8,155 bases of DNA from Myxococcales bacterium. Lineage in GTDB: Bacteria > Myxococcota > Polyangia > HGW-17 > SLPX01. How positions within the stretch are numbered: position 1 is the first letter of the stretch; the number at the start of each line of letters is the position of its first letter. Shown here piece after piece: positions 1 through 5,773 of the stretch. The stretch is taken from assembly GCA_007131745.1 (NCBI GenBank), contig SLPX01000168.1, positions 1-8,155 of the forward strand, read 5' to 3'. The notes under the pieces are model-generated. The model was not told the DNA's origin. It saw only the letters and a program-made list of their open reading frames with translations, and made no database searches. A program made the translations under genes and the position numbers.

Positions 1-552
1 CTCGGGTTTACCCAGCGGAATCTTGAACCGTCCGATTGAAAAGCTTCGTCGTGGCGGAGAAATTTTAGCGGATGAAAGGACGGGAAGATACGAATTAGGG
101 TCCGGCGCCAAGAAATCGAATATTGAGTGTTTGCAAGGTTTGGTGCCGGTGGCGAATGAACTCCACGCCACAGGTGACATGGCGGGGTAAGTGGTGTCGA
201 GTTTGTGAAATTTCCCCTGGTTCTGCAATCTCTTCAGGTTGGGCAGACGGCCTTCGGAAATCAAACGGCTTGTACGCTCGGGGTCCAGGCCGTCGAGACC
301 CACGATCACAGCGCGGCGGATTCTCTTTCTATTCGGGGTCTTTTTCCAGGTCAGCAGTCGGTAAATCAGGCGAAACGGCCACAGCAATATTCCGAATACA
401 AGCGCAAATATTGTGACCACAAGCGCCATGGCCGAGGCCAGAAACGCGAAACCAGCGCCCGGACCCACGTATGCGAACGCGGTTGCGGGCATGGCCATCA
501 ACCCGAACAAAAAGCACCAAAACAAGGCTTTTTTAAAGTTTCTATCTTTCAC
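1..552 (-). CDS. Alkaline phosphatase superfamily / type I phosphodiesterase-like protein, membrane-tethered (N-terminal part, cut by window edge)
   Basis: An open frame runs leftward off the window edge; 184 residues are visible and there is no stop. The N-terminus has a basic n-region (KDRNFKK), a hydrophobic stretch at residues 9-21 and an AxA-like cleavage site (ATAFA, about 27), so it is probably exported. YVGPGAGFAFL (28-38) leads into a membrane helix (about 38-60) and a basic stretch. The catalytic domain begins at about 79: RRAVIVGLDGLDP carries the metal-binding Asp87, and TTYPAMSPVAWSSFATG (120-136) matches the nucleophile region (Ser126 or a neighbouring Thr/Ser) of phosphodiesterase/nucleotide pyrophosphatase-like enzymes. 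The substrate cannot be told and the remaining metal ligands lie outside the window. The start is uncertain: GTG at 552 gives a compact signal peptide but has no clear Shine-Dalgarno, while in-frame GTG at 570 has a weak AAAGAAG 5 bases upstream. The gene follows the 622-residue repeat protein by 74 bases in the same direction and may be co-transcribed with it. Confidence 0.82.
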   Translation of the reverse strand, partial: MKDRNFKKALFWCFLFGLMAMPATAFAYVGPGAGFAFLASAMALVVTIFALVFGILLWPFRLIYRLLTWKKTPNRKRIRRAVIVGLDGLDPERTSRLISEGRLPNLKRLQNQGKFHKLDTTYPAMSPVAWSSFATGTKPCKHSIFDFLAPDPNSYLPVLSSAKISPPRRSFSIGRFKIPLGKPE

Positions 553-626
553 TATAGGCGAAAACAACACAAAAACTTCTTTAGCATACCCATAGGCGCA
601 AGGCAAACTCCCGGATTTTCGGGGTG

Positions 627-2495
627 TTAATCCATAAGTTGGTGGGAAAGCGCTTCACACAAGGGTTCGAAAGATTCGGCAAGAGCTGCTGGTAAGTTCG
701 GGATGGAGAATCCCTCTTTTTCAATTGTTTCAATTGATGCTTGTTCAAGGCATTCGTAAACCCGCTTGGCCATCCAATCCACCAAAACATCTTCCAAGAT
801 CATCCCTTTTGACAAAGCTGTTTGAGCTGTGGATACGATTTCCTCTACTACGCTGGTCGGTTTGAAGACGTCCTTGATGTTTTTGATGGCGGACTTTCGG
901 AGGTTTTCAACAATCCTGTGCACTGTTTTCCTGTTTTCTTCAGGTTTTGCACGAAGCCTGACCAGAGTCACGAGCGCAAGAAGATCGATATCTTTTGCTT
1001 GTAAGGGATTTAAAGTGGCGAGTACGAGAGTTCCATTATCGATATCATTGTGCCATGCTTTTACGGCTCGATCCTGTTCACCAGCCCATGTGGTTTCAAG
1101 GTGGCTCAGGATGTCGAGGCTCCTCGCAGTGAAACGATCCAGGTGTTTATTTCCTGTATCAGAATTCACCGCCCGGTAAAGAGCCTCCTCCATCACCGAC
1201 GAATCGGGAGCGATTTCGCTCAGATTGATGACACCTACTGCCAGATCCCGGCGCAACAATTCCGCCAAACGCTGGACGTCTTCAAGACGTTCCCTGAGTA
1301 TTTCCGGAGGCAGTGTAGTCATGCCATCCTGCTGATTCGATTCGAGTTGCTGCGATTCGGATTCGACGGGTTGCTCCGGTTGGAGTTGCTGTGATTCGGA
1401 TTCGACCGGTTGCTCCGGTTCGGGTTGCTCCGGTTCGAGCTGCTCCGGTTCGGGTTGCTCCGGTTCGGGTTGCTCCGATACGGATTGCTGCGGTTCTGGT
1501 TGCTGCGATTCGGATTCGACGTGTTGCTCCGGTTCGGGTGGGCTTGAAAGGGAGCGTTCGCGGATTTCTTCTTCCCACGCATCCATGAGATCTTCGCCGA
1601 CATCCTTGGGAATCAATTCTCCTGTTGGAGTGCGAAAGTAGAAGCCGTCGTCTCTTTGAACCAGCAGGCTTCCCCTCAGGCTTTGTGGAATGTCTGCTGT
1701 TTGTCCGAGGGATTCGATTGGCATTTCTCCAGGTTGCGGCTTGATCCCGGTTTCTTTCGGTCCTAGTGCCGTGTCTTTGTCGCCGGATACTTCGCGAGAA
1801 GGAGTGTTTTTCAGTTGCGCCTTCAATGAAGATGGTCTGACATTTACGGTGGGTTCTTCCTCATCCTCGTCTTCTTCAATGGGAAACACGCTTCCCGCGA
1901 CCGATGCTTCGAGATTCGAAGGAGGATCATCCACTGGTTTGAGCGGAGCAAGATCGGAGTCCACAACGGTGTCGGTTTCCGCTCCATGCTCGAGAGAATC
2001 CGTCATTGAGGATTCTTCCTCCAGCGCCATGGCTTCCAGGAGTGCCGCGCCCACCTCTTCTGGAACGGCCTCTCCGTCCAGGGTGAGATAGAATTTGGTT
2101 TCACCTCGTTTTATGAGCCGGCTTCCCTGGAGTTTTTCAGGTACGTTGTTGTCGTAACCTAAAGATCGAAGGACCATGTCGCCCGGAGCAGGGGTTTCCC
2201 AGGCAGATACCCGGCCGGTGTCTTTTTTTTCCCTGGGCGCGGGTTCAGCAGCGATGGTTTCTTTTTCGATCCGGAAAGCTTGGATCAAGATGTTGGCTCG
2301 ATCCTCGGGCAAGGTGAACCCGGATCCCTTGTAAAAAACCTTCGTGCCCGTATCCGTTTTGCAGGCTACAACGCGGCATCCACGAAATTCGGGGGGGACG
2401 GTTTCGTCGTCATCCGCTATGGTATCCAGCAATTCTTCCTGGGAATCATCCGACGCTGAAGGAAAATCGGAATCTGATGGATTGTATTCGGACAT
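627..2495 (-). CDS. Hypothetical 622-residue acidic protein with three internal ~45-residue repeats, a PEQ-rich linker and a helical C-terminal domain
   Basis: I do not recognise this protein. It starts at ATG 2495, with GGAAGGAA on the coding strand ending 5 bases upstream. There is no signal peptide or membrane segment, so it is probably cytoplasmic. The N-terminal half is acidic and holds three divergent copies of one motif at residues 33-79, 118-161 and 269-311: [VI]P..[LF][RQ]G, then a short hydrophobic strand, F[YF], G..[VIL]P..., and a helix ending in A...E. Copies 2 and 3 are also preceded by M...SLG. The linkers are acidic (EEDEDEEE around 207-214). Residues about 319-389 are Pro/Glu/Gln/Ser-rich tandem repeats (PEPEQ, PVESESQQL) and probably form an extended spacer. 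Residues about 395-622 look mainly alpha-helical with heptad-like Leu spacing (LRERLEDVQRLAELLRRDL). The layout suggests a scaffold or adaptor joining small folded modules to a helical domain, but this is inference. It sits between a phosphatidyltransferase gene and a phosphodiesterase-like gene, all leftward. Confidence 0.85.
   Translation of the reverse strand: MSEYNPSDSDFPSASDDSQEELLDTIADDDETVPPEFRGCRVVACKTDTGTKVFYKGSGFTLPEDRANILIQAFRIEKETIAAEPAPREKKDTGRVSAWETPAPGDMVLRSLGYDNNVPEKLQGSRLIKRGETKFYLTLDGEAVPEEVGAALLEAMALEEESSMTDSLEHGAETDTVVDSDLAPLKPVDDPPSNLEASVAGSVFPIEEDEDEEEPTVNVRPSSLKAQLKNTPSREVSGDKDTALGPKETGIKPQPGEMPIESLGQTADIPQSLRGSLLVQRDDGFYFRTPTGELIPKDVGEDLMDAWEEEIRERSLSSPPEPEQHVESESQQPEPQQSVSEQPEPEQPEPEQLEPEQPEPEQPVESESQQLQPEQPVESESQQLESNQQDGMTTLPPEILRERLEDVQRLAELLRRDLAVGVINLSEIAPDSSVMEEALYRAVNSDTGNKHLDRFTARSLDILSHLETTWAGEQDRAVKAWHNDIDNGTLVLATLNPLQAKDIDLLALVTLVRLRAKPEENRKTVHRIVENLRKSAIKNIKDVFKPTSVVEEIVSTAQTALSKGMILEDVLVDWMAKRVYECLEQASIETIEKEGFSIPNLPAALAESFEPLCEALSHQLMD
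1344..1421. repeat. Two tandem 39-bp units in the PEQ linker
   Basis: Units 1344-1382 and 1383-1421 match at 36 of 39 positions by eye. On the coding (minus) strand they encode a PVESESQQL-type 13-residue repeat of the 622-residue protein. The length is a multiple of three, so gain or loss of a unit keeps the frame. Confidence 0.85.
1411..1515. repeat. 15-bp tandem repeat array (about 7 units, four near-identical)
   Basis: The plus-strand unit is TGCTCCGGTTCGGGT. Units 1411, 1441 and 1456 are identical, 1426 differs at two bases, and 1471, 1486 and 1501 are more degenerate. They encode PEPEQ-type pentapeptides of the 622-residue protein. Because the period is a multiple of three, all frames here look repetitive and open, which creates spurious shadow ORFs on both strands. 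Confidence 0.9.
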
Positions 2496-2560
2496 GTGTA
2501 TTCCTTCCGGTCGTGGATTGGAGCCGGTCGGTCATCCGGTTTTCGGCGTCATCAATCCAT

Positions 2561-2576
2561 TGGTTTGCACAAACCA
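2561..2576. promoter_or_regulatory. Candidate operator: 7-bp inverted repeat in the leader of the 622-residue protein gene
   Basis: TGGTTTGCACAAACCA has perfect 7-base arms (TGGTTTG / CAAACCA) around a 2-base centre. It lies between the candidate promoter (2599-2626) and the start codon (2495), just downstream of the expected transcription start, where a bound repressor would block initiation or elongation. A GGTTTGC half-site recurs within the promoter spacer (around 2605-2612, minus strand). The regulator is unknown. A hairpin is less likely because the 2-base centre is too short for a comfortable loop. Confidence 0.35.
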
Positions 2577-2598
2577 GAAAATGTAACTGAACACTCCT

Positions 2599-2626
2599 AT
2601 TTTTCGCAAACCGAGAAATATGTCAA
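2599..2626 (-). promoter_or_regulatory. Candidate sigma-70 promoter for the 622-residue protein gene
   Basis: On the minus strand there is a perfect -35 box TTGACA (plus 2621-2626), a 16-base spacer, and a moderate -10 box AAAAAT (2599-2604; 4 of 6 matches to TATAAT). The start codon is about 100 bases downstream. It lies in the 188-base gap after the phosphatidyltransferase gene, so the repeat protein gene is likely to have its own promoter. Confidence 0.4.
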
Positions 2627-2683
2627 ACGTTGTAAACGACTATCCGGTGGTCGTTGATCCTTCTCAAGCCATTTTAATCGGAT

Positions 2684-3613
2684 TTAATCTTCTCCCGCTG
2701 TTTCTTGAAGATTCTTGTCTTGTTTTTTTCTGTCGGAGAGTCTGTACCAGACAGAGAAAAGATATAATGTGTTCACCGCGACTACTGTGGCGACGACATA
2801 GATAAGGGTTTGCCGAAGATGTTCGGCAGGCGCCCATGAAGGTTCGGCGCGGCCGAGGAACAGAAGAAAGAAAGCCGATTGGACCGCCGGTGTGCAGACC
2901 TTGCCCGCTATGGTGGGGCGGAAATTGAATTTGCCCCCTCGCATGAAGGTAAGCATGAAGCCCAGGAAGGCGCCCATGTATCTGAAAACGATCAAACCGC
3001 TCAACCAAGCCGGAACAACGCCGGATAAGGCCAAGGCTATTGCTGCTCCGGATGTTGTTACAACATCTGCCATGGGGTCCGTGAATTTTCCCAAATCCGT
3101 TTTCCAGTCCAGGAGCCTCGCAAGCACCCCGTCCAGGGAATCGGTCAGGCCGGCCGCGAGAATGATAAACAGCCCCCAGACATGGAGCGGTCCCCATGTA
3201 TAATGACGTGAGAGATAATGAACCATCATTGGAACCATCAAGAACCTGAAAAACGTCAAGGTGTTGGGGATGCCGAAACCCTTGCGCATGGCGCCGTCGG
3301 GTGAGCGTACCAGTCCGAGGTGGATCCAAAAGATCCAGTACAAAAACATACTCCAAAAAATGTGTGATCCCACAAGGATCCATCCCCAACCATCCCTGAT
3401 CAAAAAAGCCGCTGCCGCGATCATCCCTCCTGCCAGGACAACGATCATGACTACAGAAGTGACGATATAGCTTCGTACAAGTTCGGGATTTTTCTTTCGA
3501 CGAGCGACAGCCCTCTGCAGAGCGTCCTGGAAAGATTCTCTTTTTAGAGCTGGGTTCAGGAGCCTGGCCAGATAGCAATCCGTTGTCTGTTCCACAGAAC
3601 TGTTCCTCGTCAT
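2684..3613 (-). CDS. CDP-alcohol phosphatidyltransferase family integral membrane protein
   Basis: A 309-residue membrane protein. It has the complete family signature at residues 158-183, D-S-L-D-G-V-L-A-R, then 8 residues, then G-KFT-D-PMA-D. This is the metal- and CDP-binding motif of enzymes that transfer a phosphatidyl or similar group from a CDP-alcohol to an acceptor alcohol (phospholipid synthesis, inner membrane). KGFGIPNTLTFFRF (111-124) is the usual entry to the first core helix, and GGKFNFRPTIAGKVCT (226-241) resembles the downstream conserved loop. The acceptor (glycerol phosphate, inositol phosphate, serine or other) cannot be told. It is longer than PgsA-type enzymes (about 180-200 residues): an N-terminal basic region (1-48) and two extra membrane helices (about 49-72 and 78-100) precede the core. 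I chose ATG 3613 because AGGAA lies 7 bases upstream; an in-frame TTG at 3634 would add 7 residues. It follows the hydratase gene by 101 bases in the same direction. Confidence 0.9.
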   Translation of the reverse strand: MTRNSSVEQTTDCYLARLLNPALKRESFQDALQRAVARRKKNPELVRSYIVTSVVMIVVLAGGMIAAAAFLIRDGWGWILVGSHIFWSMFLYWIFWIHLGLVRSPDGAMRKGFGIPNTLTFFRFLMVPMMVHYLSRHYTWGPLHVWGLFIILAAGLTDSLDGVLARLLDWKTDLGKFTDPMADVVTTSGAAIALALSGVVPAWLSGLIVFRYMGAFLGFMLTFMRGGKFNFRPTIAGKVCTPAVQSAFFLLFLGRAEPSWAPAEHLRQTLIYVVATVVAVNTLYLFSVWYRLSDRKKQDKNLQETAGED

Positions 3614-3714
3614 GATAATGTTCCTATACCACAACGTTCGCCAAGTGGTAAGCGGACAATCGCCCGACAGTGTGCAATGGATGGGGGGCGGAATCTTCGA
3701 TATTTTGCACCCGT

Positions 3715-4530
3715 CTAGTCCCCGGTAAAGGATGGTTTTCGTTTTTCCATGTACGAAATGACCGCTTCCTCGTGGTCTTTTGTGCGGGTCGCCTGGAATT
3801 GGTATGCCGTAGCCTGGTTCAGGGTCGCCTCGAGCGGCATTTCCGCGAATTCATTGATAGCGCGTTTCATGATCCCTATGGAAGCAGGTCCGCGGGCCAG
3901 CCTTTGGGCCAGCTTTTCTGCTGCGGAAATAAGTTCATTCCGCGGGATGGTCATTTCAACGAGTCCCATTTTCAATGCGTCTTCAGCGGTTACGATGTCA
4001 CCGGTGTAGCACAGCAGTTTTGCCCTGCCCGGACCCACGATGCGCGGAAGCATGCACATTCCCGTTTCAGGCACCAGTCCCATCTTGACGAAGAACTCAC
4101 CCATCTTCGCATCCTCGGATGCTATCCTGATGTCGCACATAAGCGTAAGCTCCATGCCCGCTCCCAGGGCAAAACCATTGATCGCCGCGATGGTGGGTTT
4201 TTCCACCCGGTATATCCGATAATAGAGGTTGCTAAGGGGTTCGAGATAACTCTTGAACTCCCGTACGCTCATGGTTCTAAGCGGGTCGATGTCTTTTGCC
4301 ACGTCGCCTCCGGCCGAGAAATGGTCCCCTGCTCCGGTAAATATTATGGCTCGGATTGTCTCATCTTCTTCCACGCTCGAGAAAGCTTTTTCAAAACCGG
4401 CAAACAGTTCCGGGCTGAGAGCGTTCATTTTTTCCGGCCCGTTGAGTATTATTGTTGCAACCCCGCCCGCTCTTTCGACCAGGCAACCGTTGAAATCGGT
4501 TGTCTTGCGCGTTGTGTCATGGTGCGTCAT
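3715..4530 (-). CDS. Enoyl-CoA hydratase/isomerase family protein
   Basis: A 271-residue crotonase-fold protein of normal family length. It is expected to act on acyl-CoA thioesters in the cytoplasm, with its oxyanion hole formed by HFSAGGD (70-76) and GFALGAGMEL (119-128). Glu127 aligns with the first catalytic Glu of mitochondrial enoyl-CoA hydratase (rat Glu144). The position matching the second catalytic Glu (rat Glu164) appears to be Phe147 in MGEFFVKMGLVPE, while an acidic residue, Glu155, stands in the VPE segment as in PaaG-like isomerases. Hydratase activity is therefore not assured, and an isomerase or other crotonase reaction is possible. The start is ATG 4530, with GGGAG 7 bases upstream; a longer in-frame frame to 4602 lies inside the thiolase gene and has no such site. 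It is the third gene of the dehydrogenase-thiolase-hydratase operon, 23 bases after the thiolase stop. Confidence 0.9.
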   Translation of the reverse strand: MTHHDTTRKTTDFNGCLVERAGGVATIILNGPEKMNALSPELFAGFEKAFSSVEEDETIRAIIFTGAGDHFSAGGDVAKDIDPLRTMSVREFKSYLEPLSNLYYRIYRVEKPTIAAINGFALGAGMELTLMCDIRIASEDAKMGEFFVKMGLVPETGMCMLPRIVGPGRAKLLCYTGDIVTAEDALKMGLVEMTIPRNELISAAEKLAQRLARGPASIGIMKRAINEFAEMPLEATLNQATAYQFQATRTKDHEEAVISYMEKRKPSFTGD

Positions 4531-4553
4531 GGATTTTCTCCCATAATAGACTT

Positions 4554-5726
4554 TCAAACCCGCTCGAAAACCGTGGCGGGCGCCAGTCCTCCGCCGGTGC
4601 AAAGGGTCACGAGAGCGTATTTGCCGTTTCTCCTGATGAGTTCATGGATTGCGCTTACTGAAATGCGGCAGCCGGTGTTTCCCACCGGGTGGCCGAGAGC
4701 CAGAGCGCCGCCGTTTACGTTCAGTTTATTCATGTCGGCTCCGAGTTCCTTCGCCCAGGCGAGGGGTACCGGAGCAAAAGCCTCGTTGACTTCGAATATG
4801 TCGATGTCATCCATGGTCAGGTTAGCGGCTTCGAGCACCTTCGGCGTGGCGGGAATCGGGCCGGTCAGCATCATCTTGGGATCATCTCCCACAACCGCGT
4901 TGGCCTTGATTCGGGCAAGCGGCGCCAGGTTCAACTCCCTGACTTTTTCTCCGCTCATGACAGTAACAGCGGAAGAACCGTCCGTGATCGTGGAGGAAAT
5001 TCCCGCGGTGATCCACTCTGTTCCGTCGATGACTTTGAGGTTTTGAAGGATTTCCCTTGTCGTATCCGGCCGGATGGTTTCATCGGAGACTCTTTTTATC
5101 TCGTTTCCTTCCTTGTCCAACCCCTTCATGGCGATGATCTCGTTTTTGAACCTTCCTTCTTCCGTGGCGGCTTGCGCCTTTTGATGGCTCGAAACAGCAA
5201 AATCCCAGCACTCTTCCCTGGTGATGTTCCACTTGTCTGCGACCATCTGCGCAGACGCTATCTGGTTCGGAACACCCCATTTGTCTTTGTAAAACGGGGT
5301 TACGGGATTGCCCATGGGTTTTCCATTATACAGGGTTCCGTTTATGTCGGACATGATCGTGTACTTGGACATCAATTCAACCCCGCCTGCCACGACAATG
5401 TCCATCATGCCGCTTCCGACCATGGCGTACGCTGTTTGTATTGCGGAAAGGCTGCTCCCACACTGGCGGTTCATGGACAGCGCGGGCACACTTTCGGGGA
5501 ACCCGGCCTCCAGAGCTCCGTGTCTTGCTATGTTAAAACCCTGTTCGCCGACCTGGTACACGCAGCCCACGATCACGTCGTCCACCAGAGACGGATCCAT
5601 GTCTATTCTTTGAACCGCCTCTTTAAGCGATGCGGCCAGGAGTTCAGGCGCCTTGTATTCCCGCAGGTAACCTTTTTGCTTGCCCACGGGCGTTCTGACC
5701 GCGGCCACTACATAAACTTCTTTCAT
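4554..5726 (-). CDS. Acetyl-CoA acyltransferase / acetyltransferase (thiolase family)
   Basis: A 390-residue thiolase, the usual length for the family. It catalyses thiolytic cleavage of 3-ketoacyl-CoA, or the reverse Claisen condensation, in the cytoplasm. The nucleophilic Cys89 is in NRQCGSSLSA, NEAFA is at 314-318, the catalytic His346 is in GGALALGHPVGNTG, and Cys376, the acid/base residue, is in CTGGG. The GHPVGNTG form replaces the more common GHPxGASG. Chain-length preference (acetoacetyl-CoA or longer) cannot be judged from sequence. ATG 5726 has AGGAG 6 bases upstream. The gene lies 47 bases after the dehydrogenase stop and 23 bases before the hydratase, which supports one operon for beta-oxidation or a reversed, synthetic use of the same steps. 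Confidence 0.94.
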   Translation of the reverse strand: MKEVYVVAAVRTPVGKQKGYLREYKAPELLAASLKEAVQRIDMDPSLVDDVIVGCVYQVGEQGFNIARHGALEAGFPESVPALSMNRQCGSSLSAIQTAYAMVGSGMMDIVVAGGVELMSKYTIMSDINGTLYNGKPMGNPVTPFYKDKWGVPNQIASAQMVADKWNITREECWDFAVSSHQKAQAATEEGRFKNEIIAMKGLDKEGNEIKRVSDETIRPDTTREILQNLKVIDGTEWITAGISSTITDGSSAVTVMSGEKVRELNLAPLARIKANAVVGDDPKMMLTGPIPATPKVLEAANLTMDDIDIFEVNEAFAPVPLAWAKELGADMNKLNVNGGALALGHPVGNTGCRISVSAIHELIRRNGKYALVTLCTGGGLAPATVFERV

Positions 5727-5773
5727 GGGTTTCTCCTATTGGTCTTCTTTTTTTTCATCCGCTCGGTCTCGAA

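Noticed and set aside
552..587. A tiny minus-strand frame (MLKKFLCCFRL) whose stop overlaps GTG 552 of the phosphodiesterase gene
   Set aside because: It has no ribosome binding site at proper spacing. The overlap with GTG is as likely by chance, and the phosphodiesterase start itself is uncertain.
1282..1603. Long overlapping open frames on both strands with Arg/Ser/Asn/Pro or Val/Ala/Pro/Arg repeats
   Set aside because: These are shadow frames of the 15-bp array within the 622-residue protein gene. A repeat with a period divisible by three stays open in every frame and gives low-complexity peptides with no other support.
2635..2655. Inverted repeat AACGAC / GTCGTT with a 9-base loop after the phosphatidyltransferase gene, considered as a terminator
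   Set aside because: The stem is only 6 bp and no T-run follows on the minus strand, so it does not meet the pattern of an intrinsic terminator.
2664..3578. A 304-codon minus-strand frame overlapping the phosphatidyltransferase
   Set aside because: It is a different frame of the same strand, and its Arg/Gly/Ser/His-rich translation lacks membrane helices. The other frame holds the full CDP-alcohol phosphatidyltransferase signature.
3672..3710. Inverted repeat GTGCAA / TTGCAC between the hydratase and phosphatidyltransferase genes
   Set aside because: The 6-bp arms are 27 bases apart and no T-run follows. I see no clear terminator or promoter in this 101-base gap.
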